The notes under the pieces are model-generated. The model was given only the letters and a program-made list of their open reading frames with translations. It was not told the origin of the DNA and did no database searches. A program made the translations under genes and the position numbers. This document shows, one piece after another, positions 32,301 through 44,201 of a DNA stretch of 64,000 nt; position 1 is the first letter of the stretch; every line of letters begins with the position of its first letter. The stretch spans positions 45,750,180 to 45,814,179 of the forward strand of contig CM040741.1 of assembly GCA_022829145.1 (NCBI GenBank), given 5' to 3'. The stretch is from Albula goreensis. Taxonomy: Eukaryota > Chordata > Actinopteri > Albuliformes > Albulidae.

Positions 32301-35030
32301 GAACAAAGACAACATCTGCATAAGGTCAAATGAACATTTTTATTGGTTTGCTGAACTGAAACAAGAAAAATGCAAAAAATGCAATGGTCAAAATTATTAG
32401 CCCTCTGACAACTAATAGTCAATAGTGTAGCCTTTCTGATCCAAAACTGACAACAACCTCTTCTGGTAGTTTCTAACTAAGTTGGCACATGTCTCCTGAG
32501 GGATTTTAGCCCATTCTTCCTTGGCAAATTGTTCAAGATCATGCAAATTGCTTGGTCTCCGAGCATGGACCCGAACCTTGAGCTCCCACCACAGATTCTC
32601 GATAGGATTGAGATCAGGGCTCTCAGAGGGCCACTCCAGAACCTTGATTTTGGTGTTTTTCGGAAAGTTTTTGATGAACTTTGATGTAAGCTTCGGGTCA
32701 TTGTCTTGTTTGAATACCCAGCAACAACCTAACCCTAGACTGGCTGCAGATGTCTTGATGTTAGCCTTCAAAATACCCACATAATCCTCTTTTTTCATGG
32801 TCCCATGCACCCGAACAAGGTTTCCTGTCCCTGAAGCAGCAAAACAGCCCCACAGCATTATGTTGCCACCACCGTACTTAGGGTTGAAGGCCTCGCCCTT
32901 CCTTCGCCAAACAAAAGCAGCACCCATATGCCCAAACAGCTCAAGTTTGGTTTCATCAGACCAAAGGACAGACTTCCAAAACTCACCCTTATGCTTCAGA
33001 TTGTCTCTGTCAAAATTCAGTCGGGCTTTAATGTGCCGCTGTGACAACAATGGGGTTTTTCTTGCACAATGACCACAAAGTCCACCACGATGAGGAACCC
33101 TCACAATAGTTTTGCATGAAACATCAAGTCCAAAGGAAGCCAGTTCAGCAACAATCATCTTTGCAGAGGTCTGGGGATTCTTTTTGACATCTCTGATTAT
33201 ATTTTGCTGCAAAGTTTAGAAATCTTGCGTTTTCTACCTTATTTTTAACAGACTTTGTGTCTTTGTGCTTTGCAATGATGCAACGCACAGCTGTTCTAGA
33301 AACCATGAAACGTTTGGAAATGGCGGTATATCCTATCACCTTGAAGATGAAGATCCACTATCTTCTGTCTGAGGTCCAGACTGATTTCTTTACTTTTTGG
33401 CATGATGATATTGCTTCTTACGAAGATTATAGAGCGACCCTGGAGTATCCCTTTCATTCAAGTGGTCAAGTGATACTAACTCTGCTTCTTGAAGTCACGT
33501 AAATAAGGTTCAATGCTAATTGATTGCTCAGGTATGTTTTCAAACCTAATTGACTGCTCAGGTGTGGTTTCAAACCCAGTTAATTTGTTTTGAAAGCACA
33601 AAATCACATGGGGGCTAATAATTTTGACCATTGCATTTTTTGCTTTTTTCTTGTTTCAGTGCAGAAAACCAATAAAAATGTTAATTTGACCTTATGCAGA
33701 TGTTGTCTTTGTTCTTGCGGACACACAAACTATAAGCACTTAAGGTTATGGCCCATGTCATTGGAAGGATAAGGTTTTATTTGATTTCATAAGGGGGGCT
33801 AATAATTTTGACCTTAACTGTAGTGCAGAGAAAAATATGTTCCAATAAATACAAATGAACTGTATTTATATGAATATTAATGTTGTCATTTAAGAAGTAT
33901 CGTTATTGGTTTGGCTCATATTCAGACATGATGTTTGTTACCCTGTTGTTATTATGCTGTTATGTACACTGCATGAGTATTTAAAAGTTAAGAGTGTGAG
34001 CTCTGGTATTTTATAATGAGTTTCAGCTCATTTTGCTCTGTAGGCTCACCACCTGTGCCATTGCATGGACAACAACAGGAGTTTACCAAATGTCTACAGA
34101 GGACATGGAAAAAGCGTTCCATCCCGTTAACCAACAGGAAAATTAACCTTATCATTGTCATAGTACCACTCAACATAAACAGACTCACACAGTAAAAATT
34201 TCATATCTGTTTGTTCAGTTAAGTGAACCAGCAGATACAGTGCCCTTCAGAATTAATGGCGCTGAGCCAATAATGATGAGCCAGAAACACTATAAAAATG
34301 AAAACACATGTAATGAGCTATATTCTCTGTTCAGAAAGATTCAATAATTATATTCAGTAACACATGCATTTGTTTAATTTGTGAAAAATAGTTCATATTA
34401 ATTTAGTGATAATCTTCCATCTACAATATACAGTCGGCCCGCCTTATCCGCGGGTTTGGCATCCGCGGTTTTGACCAACCACGGTTCGAAAAATATTTTA
34501 AAAAATATAGACTATTTAAAATTATTGCGCGCAGCGTATGCTAGAATACTGTAGTCAGAATGATTTATGCGGGTTTTAGCAGTTCTTAGGTTCTCCATAT
34601 CTGTCCCCAGCTGATGGACCGCCTCCGTGATGTCCCCACCCTACTACGGCATGCCTTCAGGGAGATGTTCTCAGTGGGCGGGCTCTTCTGGATGTTCCGC
34701 CTTCGGATTCTCCTATGCCTGGTGGGGGCCCTGACGTACTTGGCCTCTCCCTTGGACTTTATCCCTGAGGCTCTCTTCGGTCTCCTGGGCTTCATGGATG
34801 ACCTCTTTGTTATTCTGCTGCTCTTCATATACATCTCCATCATGTATCGTGAGGTCGTGACCCAAGACTGGCGGGGTGACTCCTCAGTTACAGCCCACCC
34901 CCTGTTCAGGGCAAAGACGCATTCAAGCTGGAGTTCCAATGGGCCTTTGGTCCTCTTGTCTCAGATTTTTTTTTTTTTTTTTTTTTTTTTACCTCAAGCT
35001 CCACCAGAATTCAGTGAAGCTCCATTGTAA
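29207..35030 (+). CDS. rnf170: rnf170, ER membrane RING-type E3 ubiquitin ligase
   Basis: Six exons carry the coding region: 29207-29365 (ATG at 29229), 29823-29898, 30444-30552, 31480-31553, 31936-32067 and 34611-35030 (literal stop TAA at 35028). In vertebrates RNF170 ubiquitinates activated IP3 receptors for ER-associated degradation. Visible parts: an acidic N-terminus; TM1 ([19 protein letters not shown]); a C3HC4 RING with CPVC, CGHLFCGSC and [36 protein letters not shown]; and a C-terminal DUF1232-like pair of membrane helices around [19 protein letters not shown]. The literal product is 315 residues against about 258 in human. The excess follows YREVVTQ and looks like a one-base frameshift (see findings). 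The likely true stop is TGA at 34877-34879 in the next frame. Junction phases all agree. Confidence 0.95.
29823..29898 (+). CDS. rnf170: rnf170 coding exon 2
   Basis: 76 nt encoding [25 protein letters not shown], matching human [20 protein letters not shown]. Acceptor TATATCAG, donor GTACAT. Confidence 0.95.
30444..30552 (+). CDS. rnf170: rnf170 coding exon 3 (RING, first half)
   Basis: 109 nt encoding [20 protein letters not shown], then [16 protein letters not shown]. It carries the first zinc ligands (CPVC, C-GH) of the RING. Donor GTCAGT. Confidence 0.96.
31480..31553 (+). CDS. rnf170: rnf170 coding exon 4 (RING, second half)
   Basis: 74 nt encoding [24 protein letters not shown], completing the C3HC4 RING with the final CPIC pair. 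Acceptor CTCCTCTAG, donor GTGAGA. Confidence 0.96.
31748..31808. repeat. AT-rich inverted repeat in rnf170 intron 4
   Basis: Arms ggagtata-ttttttatatatatata and tatatatatataaaaaa-(taaaac)-tatactcc surround a very short aaac loop. It could be a tiny MITE remnant or a cruciform-forming microsatellite. Confidence 0.5.
31936..32067 (+). CDS. rnf170: rnf170 coding exon 5
   Basis: 132 nt, phase 0-0: [20 protein letters not shown], then [24 protein letters not shown]. The [12 protein letters not shown] block is identical to human. Donor GTGAGT. Confidence 0.96.
32193..32403 (+). repeat. left IR/DR of the Tc1-like element
   Basis: Outer direct repeat at about 32199-32219 and inner copy at 32386-32403. 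It pairs with 33611-33820 in inverted orientation. Confidence 0.92.
32412..33403 (-). pseudogene. Tc1-like transposase, frameshifted in the DNA-binding half
   Basis: The C-terminal 266 codons (33212-32412) are intact. They carry the catalytic triad of a DD34E enzyme: WSDETK, QDNDPK and PIENLW, with 34 residues between the second Asp and the Glu. The N-terminal helix-turn-helix half is split over other frames: [19 protein letters not shown] from 33403, [20 protein letters not shown] from about 33339, and a GRKRK-like basic motif out of frame near 33225. At least two indels (near 33340 and 33215-33240) separate these, so this copy cannot make a full transposase. Confidence 0.9.
33611..33820 (-). 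repeat. right IR/DR of the Tc1-like element
   Basis: Inverted partner of the left terminus. Inner gggctaataattttgacc is at about 33612 and the outer copy ends in gaccttaactg at 33820. Confidence 0.92.
34431..34545 (+). mobile_element. Tigger/pogo-like terminal fragment
   Basis: It starts after TA with cagtcggcccgccttatccg and continues with catccgcgg and gaccaaccacgg, then cgaaaaatatttt. This is the sort of start seen in Tigger/pogo nonautonomous elements. The right end is not clear, so it is probably truncated just before the rnf170 last-exon acceptor. Confidence 0.5.
34611..35030 (+). CDS. rnf170: rnf170 last coding exon (literal frame extends past the expected stop)
   Basis: Begins after CTGTCCCCAG with [20 protein letters not shown] and runs through the two C-terminal membrane helices to [12 protein letters not shown]. 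From 34866 on, the literal frame ([11 protein letters not shown]...) departs from the family. It includes eight Phe codons made by a 25-T run (34966-34990) and stops at 35028. Confidence 0.9.
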   Translation: MMDRLRDVPTLLRHAFREMFSVGGLFWMFRLRILLCLVGALTYLASPLDFIPEALFGLLGFMDDLFVILLLFIYISIMYREVVTQDWRGDSSVTAHPLFRAKTHSSWSSNGPLVLLSQIFFFFFFFLPQAPPEFSEAPL

Positions 35031-35504
35031 TGAGTCTAAAAACAGAGACCTTTAGTCTGAATTTACTTTGTTTACTGCTAATGGCTCTCATGCAAAGCTT
35101 TAGTCCCTCTCAGTTTGTTGAAGATTTTTTTTTTTTTTACTATTTCTGACAGGAAAGCATAGCCTGCTATTTAAAAAAAATACTTTTACTATTCAGATGA
35201 TTAAAGTTAATTTTTTGCATATATCTGGTTTTATTTTGAATTTAAAGGTAGTAGTTGATTGTTACAATTAAGTAAAATATCAACATGTAGCTAGAGGAAA
35301 AGGTTTTGAATGGCATATTTTTGCGGAAGCTTGTGAAAATTTCAGAAGACCTGTGTCATTTTTTTTCCTTTTAACCTAATGTCTCTTTTTGGAGTGAACA
35401 CAGATAGCCTTTGTTGTAAAAGTAGCTCAGAGGATCTCAGCTTTTATTGTCTCACACAAATAGTCATAAAGTCCTTGTGAGGTTTCATTTGGTCCTTCTT
35501 TGAT

Positions 35505-35510
35505 AATAAA
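35505..35510 (+). promoter_or_regulatory. candidate rnf170 polyadenylation signal
   Basis: AATAAA about 475 bases after the literal stop, the first canonical hexamer in the presumed 3' UTR. Use is not demonstrable from sequence. Confidence 0.4.
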
Positions 35511-38500
35511 TATCTGAAAATCATTTTTGTTCAGCCTTGTAAAGGCCATCTATTTGTGCATTCTTTATCCAACCAAACCATTCTCATTTAGTTTAAATTT
35601 GTAAGACTATGTAAAAAAAAAATGTAATGTGTTGGAAAGCATTAAGGTGATTTACAAGATTGTTTTTAATTTAAGGTTTTTTTTTTTTTTTTTTTAATGC
35701 CCTTGGAGCACTTTATATAAACACAGCACAAACTGGCCTCAACCACTCTCAGAGGACTCAAAAAGAAGAAAATTAGAACCAAAATGTTAATAAGAATTCA
35801 GAAGAACATTTTGTCACCAGGAGCTTCAGTTTCAGCCTTCGATCATGACACTGTGGTTCCTGGGTCTTCACTGACTGGTGGAGCTATTCACTGTCTTCTT
35901 GCCTTATTTCCACTGTTCGACATGCTGTCACACTTCAATATAAGGGTTTATTTATATTGTTTACCAAATGCTTGCTTATGCCTTTCCACTTTCTAGGTGA
36001 GCTTTGCAAAAACAAAAATTTGGACCAGGTACTAAACAGCTAAATGTTGCCCTTTCAGTGTCTTCAAAGAGACCTTTCACTAATTTAATGTAATTTCCTT
36101 ATATTTGTCCATAAGGCATACATCACACTGGCTGTGCTTTATATGCAATGACAAATACTTTGTCCAAGTGAGATATGTATGTTAAAAGTTATTTAACCGA
36201 CTGTGAAGGCAAGCCTTACCTGTAAAGGTAGAATTTCGCCTGTAATACTGCAGTAAAACTGCAGACTTAACCGTAAGAGGTTTTACTACCGCAAATGTTT
36301 ACAGTATAAAGAGGCCCTCACATTTAAGTGTGACTGTGGAGTTTGAGACAGGATGTCTGATTGGAATGTCTGCCTAATTCTGTGTACACATGACCGTAGC
36401 TGGTTATTGGTAATGTGGGTGGGATGTCTGAGAAATTTCTCTTCTGTGTGAAAGCAAACATTATGTTTCAGACAGAGTAGTAAAAATTGAAGTAATTTTT
36501 CGAATCTCTATGATTAGGAGTAATGCCTGATAAAGTATTCATTGATGCGCTGGCTTTTTTCATCTGCTGTACTTTGATAATCTGAAAGTGTCCCACTTAA
36601 TACAGTGGTGTATGTGGAGTGGGACTGATTAAACAACTCCAGATCATTGCACTAATGTTCTTTATAAATACAGGCAATAAAAGTCATGTATATCAACATA
36701 ACCCTTCAGATCTGTTTTGAAATGGAATTTGTGCTTGGATGCATTGTCTTGGTGAAAAAACTAGTGAATTTGTTTAAAATTTTCACAATGAAAACTGTCA
36801 GTTTCAATAGCAAGTGTAAGCCCAGCTAAAAGCAATTATAACCTAGAGGAATGTCAAACACAGGGAAACAGACAAGTCACAGAAGCTTATGGGTCATGTA
36901 AGATGAATGGAGTGGATAGAGATTTAATTCGCTGGCTTACTCATATGTAACAAAGTATAATCTTCAGAGTCTTGAAGAGCTGGATTAATGCATTTTTAGC
37001 CACATGATGAATGTTGTTACCTCTGTTGTTCCTATATGACACAAGCAGGTACAGGTGCTATCTGCAATGGCTACTGGCTTTTACTGTGCATAAGGTCCCT
37101 GAACACATCGAGCTGTTTACACCCACAAGACTCAGTGCAGTGCATGTGCAGAGCCACTGGTGATGGGTGAATGTGTGGTGTGAACAGCTCCTCATGTTCA
37201 GAGGGAGAGAATGCATGGTGTGAACAGCAGAGCTGAAACCTCCTTCAGCAGCTGTTCAGTTTGTGAGTCCAGCTGCTCGAGAGCTGTGTTGTCCCTGTTC
37301 ACCCCATGCGTTTGATCCCTGAACATTACGATCCCTGAGCTGTAAGCCACCTGCCATGAAGACTGTCCACCACACACCGTCTCCATTCAGTATAGGTGTG
37401 AAGTCACTCGAGACCCCTGTCATCAGTTTGCACTGTGCATGCACTCCTGAAACATGCTGAGGTGTAAACCGCCTCCTCCAACTCTGTCTAGTCAGTCACT
37501 GTAAGGAGACATAAGGCTTTTGCCCTGCATTCAGCCTGTGTTTTTGTTTGTTGTTTTTTTTTTATAGACAAGGGCTGTAGTCTCTATTGCTATTTAGTTA
37601 ACCAGCTACCTCCTTCTGGCTTTCTGCTTGTCCTGCCTGATTGACATGGCTTGAGAGAAAAATGTAATTATATTTGCCCATAACTGTATTCCCCAGCCCT
37701 GCTAGTGGTTCACAGTCTGGGCTTATTGTTCAGTTTCTGCTGAATCACTTGAATGACATCATTCAGTGTGTGTACTAAATCTAGCTGTTGTCAAGTTTGT
37801 TGCAGAATATCCCATTAAGACCAAATGTACTTCTGTTTAATGAAGTGATTAATCTTTTCTTTGGTGTGCATCATTATTATGAAAATCCTCCATGTTTGTC
37901 TCTGCACACTCATTGTTACCCCTGGCTATTGGCAACTTTAGCTCTTGGTTTAAAACTGGTGGGATGACATGGGAGCCCTTTACCCAGATTTGTGTGATTA
38001 GGTGTCTTGCAAACAATGGAAAATGTATTCTGAGTTAGAGTCAGAACCAGTGATGCATTACAGAAGAAAATTCAGTATGGGCAGAGGAACCATGATGGAT
38101 TTCATCTCAGAGCTTTCAGTACGTTGGTCTGTGTGTATTAGAGGCATGTGTCACCACTGTGTGGGACTTAAGAGCCATTTTGGTGATTTTTTTTAGAAGA
38201 TTTTTGAACACTGGATTTCCATTTGGCTTTTGTAGTGTCTGTAAGGCCTGTCTTGAAGGAGGCCCCTCACCTGTCTGCCAAATTTGGTGAGTTTTCAGGA
38301 ATTTTTGTCAGAGGCAGTGATGGGAAAACAGAAAAATAGGGGGCCTCCAGGTGGCTGACAAAGTGGAGGCTAATGTCTGGTACAGCTTTGTGTCAAAATG
38401 GTAGAAAACAAAATGCAAATGAACCACTTTGCAAAATAAAACTTGGGTGTGGTAAGTGTTCAATGTTATGCAATATTGTGACTAAAGCCTTAATAGGCCT

Positions 38501-38878
38501 CTTTTTTTTCCAAGGTAGGCAAATCTGTTCTTGACAAAACTTGGTCAACCAGTGAATCATGTTCCCCCTATGTGCATCCAAGGATATATCAGCTTTACTT
38601 CATACTGATGTTGGAACAAATGCAACACCCTTGGTTAATTTCACACATTGCAATATAAATGACTAACAACTATGTAGGTTATTTGAAGAAAAAAAAACAG
38701 CTTATAGCTGTGTTGTGCTTATTGAAAACAGGGAAATGCCATTTCCTTTGTGTTATTCATCACATCCTTAATGAGGATTAACTGTACGTCCAGATGGAGG
38801 AGGCAGGGAGTTGCACGGCTCAGCTGACTTCATCATTTTGACCTGCTTCAAACCGCATGCTGTGGTGTCACCCTCAAG

Positions 38879-38974
38879 CACTTCAACAAACTGTCACAGC
38901 GGCTGCGCTTCGCCTCCTACTTAAAAGAAGCACAGTTTACTTTGAAGCCGCTGCTAAGGCAGAAGTGTACATGG
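38879..38974 (+). other. exon-like segment, unrecognised
   Basis: 96 nt open in phase 0: HFNKLSQRLRFASYLKEAQF then TLKPLLRQKCTW, bounded by ACCCTCAAG and a perfect GTAAGT donor. No family recognised and the upstream polypyrimidine tract is poor. It could be an exon of an unannotated gene, an ancient pseudogene or chance. Confidence 0.25.
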
Positions 38975-41259
38975 GTAAGTATCCAGTTTCCATATTCAGA
39001 AATTCAGCTGTTCATTTGACAGCTTTAAAGATTCTAGTTGAAAGTTGGTAACATTTTCATTGCTCTTTGCCTTCGAGGCTGCATAAGAAGGTGACATAAC
39101 AGGTTGTGCTTCCCTCTTAGCGCTCATTTTACATATATTGTATTATGAGTACATGTGCACGCTGTTATTGTGAACTTCCAAAACACTATGCCATGAATCA
39201 CTACGATGTCAGCAATATGCAAGTTTAGGCATGGCTTGAAAAAGTTATGGAGGGGAATGCATTAAGGTGCAGCCTCTCTCAGGGAGTGTCAGTGAGTCAG
39301 TCAGTATCAGGTGGTCTGTGCTCCTTCCTGTTCTCCACGTGGTCATGCATACCACTGGGAAACGGAAATGAGAATTGAGAACATCCATTCTGTGGCCTTC
39401 TGGTCTCAATGAATGTGCGCTTATGAACACATAATCTATCATCCGATGTCTGATATGAGTCAATGTATGTGGGAATGTGAAACCCCTGAACTCTTGCAGG
39501 TACACTGTGTAAATCGTCAAATCTATGAACTACATGGGTATATATTTATATCCTCACATTAAAGCAATGACTGTAAGAAAAGGTAGGATTCCTTGTATTT
39601 AAAGAATGTTTAAAATGTTAAATATGTTGGTTTTAATCTGTGGTAAGTATATTTTATGACTAACAAAAGATGCATATAAAATTAAAACAGAAACAAGCAC
39701 CTTATAATTGCCTTATGCCTTCATTTAAAGACAGAGTAAGAATTTTCCTGTACATTCCTATATTTCCTCCTTTTCTACATTGAAAAACATGGTTTCTTGG
39801 GCTGTGCCATGTCAGCCGTTGCAGTCAGGAGCTCAGCAGTTTACTTGGTTTGGCCAGTAGATGGCAGCCAATTACTGCTGTCTACAAAATCTGAGGTCGG
39901 TTTAGGTTTAGAGCCTGGGGAAGACGCAAAACAGCAAAACTAGCAGATGTATTGAATTCAAGTGAACCTTGTGATTTTCAACAGCCCATTTCATGTCAAG
40001 GATGAAACTGCACACAAAATAACCAAGTTCCTTTTTATTTCTATGAGCACGTGGTGATATAGGATTATATAAACTGAATGTATAACAAAAGGTAAAAAGC
40101 ATTATTTACAATGTAAATGGTTGTCTGTTGAATGTGTGACAATAAATGTACATGCAAGTGAACAATTTTGATAAATATTTAAACCAAGGGTTCCCAGTGG
40201 TATTCCTTTCATGTATTATTGCGGTTTGATGGTGGGCTGGTAAAAGGAAGGATTAACTCTGGTAAAGAAGCTGAGGATTTGGGTGTTTACAATCCCCAGA
40301 GTATTTAGACACGGTTGTTGGTGGGGCATTAGTTTATCAAGAAAATATTAATGCCATCCCAATCTCTGTATTTTATTTTGTCGACATTTTACTAAGGAAT
40401 TGTGATCTACAGACAAGTGAAGGATATCTACAGTATGTGACACATTTTGTAAAGGTAGAGCCCTGTCATCCGTCAAGCCATGCTCTTATGGAAATTCATT
40501 CCTCATTCCCACATACAAGTTCTAACAGGGGAAAAAAGTATGAATTGGAACGCAGAGGAAAACTATTTATCTTGTTCTCCTCTGGTGCTCAATCCAGTGG
40601 GAGCGATCCAGATGCCTGTGATTCACAGCGTTGGTCGTGTGTGCTGCATACCTACCATAGTTTTCCCCTGCTTCAGCGACACACCCCTGCCAGGGCGTCA
40701 GAGCGGTGGGGGAAACAGTCATACCGCAGGAATATGCCTGTCACGGTAACAAGACTGACTACCATCTGATGAAGCAGCTCTGTCCTCAAAGAGTTCATTA
40801 GCATGACTTCTAATATGACGAGAAGCTAAACTTGATGAAGACTAAGCACTGCTTCTTTAGCAATCAAGTAGGTGAGTTAACCACCTCAGCTCCAGCACTG
40901 CACTCCCTGTTCCCTTTCAATGACACCAAAAGCAGCTCATAGACCTTCTCAACCCTCACATAAACAGTGCTTTTCTTTACGAGTTTTGCTGAACCTAGGT
41001 TTTGAATCCAATTTTCAAAGTGCTCCCATTGCTCTTAGCCTCTTCGCTCCAGAGGCACAATTAAAGATAAGACAAGGAAATGGGACGTACTGGCAGGGCA
41101 GAAATGTGTTTAAAATTAAATCCTTGCCATTCTTCTTTCCTGCCAACATTTAAAATGCACTGCATGTTTTCCATTAAGATAAGTGAAGACAGCTAAATGG
41201 CTGTTCTGTAATTGAGGTCTAGAGAATGCCATTACCCCCATCCTGTCCAAACTTTAGCT

Positions 41260-41403
41260 TTACCTTTACCTTTCATGTGGCAGATGCCCTGATCCAGGGT
41301 GATTTGCAGTGCAAGGTTACCAATGACAACCATTTGAAAGAAAACAAAATAACATAATCCCTGCTTACATGTCTTGCTTAAGTTCATAACAGTAGCGAGG
41401 CAT
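41260..41403 (+). repeat. teleost interspersed repeat, second copy of the 5970-6205 type
   Basis: tggcagatgccctgatccag, then ggtgatttgcagtgcaag, and later ttgcttaagttcataacagtag, match the order of boxes in the common fish 'gcagacgcttttatcc...ttgctcaagggcacaac' repeat. Diverged. Confidence 0.6.
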
Positions 41404-44157
41404 GCAATGAGGTGTTCAAATGACTGTTAAAGTATGCCTTGTGAATTCTGCAACTTGCAATGACCTGATTTCATTGTGAGGGAGGGTAGGGTGGGGGGAG
41501 AAGTTGTAGGCACTTGTCATTTCCTTTGACATCGATAGTAAAATGAGACAGGTCATGAAAAACAGAGGGTCTGTTACAACATGTAACGTGAAACACAGTT
41601 GCTTTTTACACAATACTTTGGAAGTAGAGATTTTGTGCTGCCTTTTGTGCATCCACAGATTAATATTGATTTTTTAACACCGTTCAGAGCACCCCAGCAG
41701 TCACCCCAGTGTTTACAGCCTCATTGTTTTTCTCTCAGCGTTATTGCCAGGATATAATACCTCCTTACAATTTGCAGCACATCTCTCAAACAACTCAGCT
41801 GTCAGCAGTACTTACAGGCCTAAATACTCAAAGCTACATCTGTAAAAAAAGAAAAAGTTAGGAGTTTAATTCAGTTATTAATCAGGAAGCCCATAAAGAT
41901 GTTTCATTGATGGAATCACTCTTTCCCAGGGATGGTTTGGTTACTTGAATCACAAATGAGCACACCCAATAAATAAAGTGAATCTCACATAAATCTGCTT
42001 TTCTCACGCCCTCCTGTCCATTAGGCTCATGGGTGTTGACTCTGGACTAACCTCACAGGCTGTTTGCATGATGCACCACAGTAGTTATGACCCAGTTTCA
42101 GCGCAGTCCACTCTGACCTTGAATTTTAATCGTATACCTTGCCTTTTTGCCATATTCAGAACAAAGGTAGCACATGGACAGTCGTGAACATTTGAGTTAT
42201 GGAAAAATCTCACACGTTAATATTGGGGGAGTGAGTTGAAGAAAAATGTTAAATAATGGAATATGGCCTGACAATAATTGTGACTTTTTTAGTAGCATAG
42301 TACCGCACTCAGGCCCAGAGCCCTTGATTTATACTTTGCAAGAACCTCTCGATTGTCATCAGAAAATATGAGAGGCGCATAGAGATGATTGCCTTCTGGT
42401 CTGTAACTCAGTTGGAGTTTTCACTGTTTCCTGTCACCCCAGTGAGTCAATTCAGAGGTTACTGATGTGCCATTGCCAGGACCTGGCCACGTTGTGTGTG
42501 ACCCCAGGCAGCAAAATGCCTGTAGAATCAACACAGAGGGCATGCCCAAGTACTTTTAGCTGGCACAGAAAATGTGTTGTACATGCATCTATGGTGTTTC
42601 TGAGAGTAATCAAAAGGAGGGCCTGTGTTTTCTCATCTGTTTATTTTTGCTCACATAATATGCATACAAATATTTACTGATCTGCCATGGCTGAATTTAC
42701 TTTGTAAAATGTGATGAAAATGATGACTGTAGAATTTTGGTAGTTAGTCTTAATTTCAACATATGCATGGAAACTATTTTCCAAAGACTTCTTTGGGGAT
42801 TACAGCTATCTGACATTAGTTTAAGTGACTGTATTCCAATTTGTATAAAAGTGCCATGGCAATTTACATGTGTAAGAGAGGTGACTCTGTAACCCTTAGC
42901 TGGGAAACAACAGTAGCATAATAAATTAGGTCCCTCCCCCTTCATGTGATATTAATCTCATCAAGTCATCCTGTCAAAATACAGTGGCTACATGTCACAT
43001 GTGAGAAATAAATCAATTGATTGGTCCAATAATACTTCTGTCTGTGTCGTTGTGATTCATATTATGTGCAACATGAAATTATTTTACAGTATTTCATTAA
43101 GCCAGACCAGATCAGCCAAGCATTGTGCTGCGGTAAAGTGCTCTGGTCATTTTCTGCCATTATTTGCTCATTTCAGGCCATCTTATTCAGCCAAAATCCC
43201 ACAGCAGAGGAAAGAACCATAAATGATTTTCTTAGCCTCTTAAGAGTTTAAATGATTGCAATTGCATAAAATTAAGAAAAAATATTTAGAAACAAGTATA
43301 ATTAATTTGGGTTTTATTAAGTATATTTGATTCTTTTGGTCACATAACAGCTTTGAGTTTTCCTCTCTGCCTTACCCACTACAAAGCTCCTACCGCTGTT
43401 TGCAGTGACACATATAATGAGGAATGTTCTAAATTTAAAAATCATAAATGGTATTAGCACGCAATGAGGTCATTTTCCTCTTGACAAAATAACTACTCTA
43501 TTCCAAACCTCCGCTGCATCTCTCCTAAATTGTATGAGAAAATTGTTTAAACTGCTCTTCTTTCCTGGGATGTGATGTAACATTTTGCGAGTGAAGGAGG
43601 TTATAGTGAATATTTTCCCATGGAAAAGAAAGACTGCATTGTAATTCTGCTAGTGCTGTTACATGGGTCAATACTCAACTCAATACTTTTTCAAAGCTGA
43701 GGATTTTTAATGTTTGTGTAACCGTACTCCTCCTCTAACTATATTTTCACACTCACAGTCTGTAAATAAAGTTAGGCTGCAACAATATGACTTTCAATAT
43801 ATTATGCTGAATAAACATAATTTATTATTAAAACTCTTTAGAGAGCATTTCTACAGGCAAATATAATCAAAATTAATATTTTTCCATTTTCTCCCTTCTT
43901 CTTCTGAATGCGATTTGAATATAATTTTAAAAGGTTCAGCTACACTCAAAAACAACTGTCATGTTTATCACAGTTGCTAGAGTGATAATCCTTCAGTAAG
44001 CTCTCCCAGTGATTTCCCTTAGGCCCCACCCCATCCACTCACACACCTGTGAGATCTCAATGAGATCTCAATGGACACATTTCACATACATTATGTAAAC
44101 GGAACCTTTTCTGACTATCAATGTCAAAGCAGTACATTCTGTGAGCAAATGCTTTAC

Positions 44158-44201
44158 ATTTTGTTAAAAGCTCATTGATCACATTGAGCTTTTAACAAAA
44201 T
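44158..44201. repeat. perfect 17-bp stem hairpin
   Basis: attttgttaaaagctca and tgagcttttaacaaaat flank a 10-base loop (ttgatcacat). The stem is perfect. The foldback is shorter than a usual pre-miRNA. Confidence 0.85.

Larger units (their letters stand above)
32193..33820 (-). mobile_element. Tc1-like DNA transposon with IR/DR termini
   Basis: 1628 bp between TA dinucleotides (32191-32192 and 33821-33822, the expected TA target duplication). Both ends start cagttaaggtcaaaattatt. The terminal repeats extend about 210 bp with only a handful of differences. Each contains a second copy of ggtcaaaattattagccc (32386-32403, and inverted at about 33611-33630), the outer/inner direct-repeat layout known from Sleeping Beauty-type elements. 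Near-identity of the termini suggests a recent insertion. It lies in rnf170 intron 5, with the transposase antisense to the host gene. Confidence 0.95.

Noticed and set aside
32521..33072. Plus-strand open frames within the Tc1-like element
   Set aside because: Antisense shadows of the transposase.
34586..34939. 117-codon minus-strand frame over the rnf170 last exon
   Set aside because: Antisense shadow. The plus strand carries the conserved membrane domain.
37175..37470. Degenerate ggtgtgaacagc-type units, considered as a CRISPR-like or satellite array
   Set aside because: Units are irregular in spacing and sequence. Probably an old transposon or low-order repeat.
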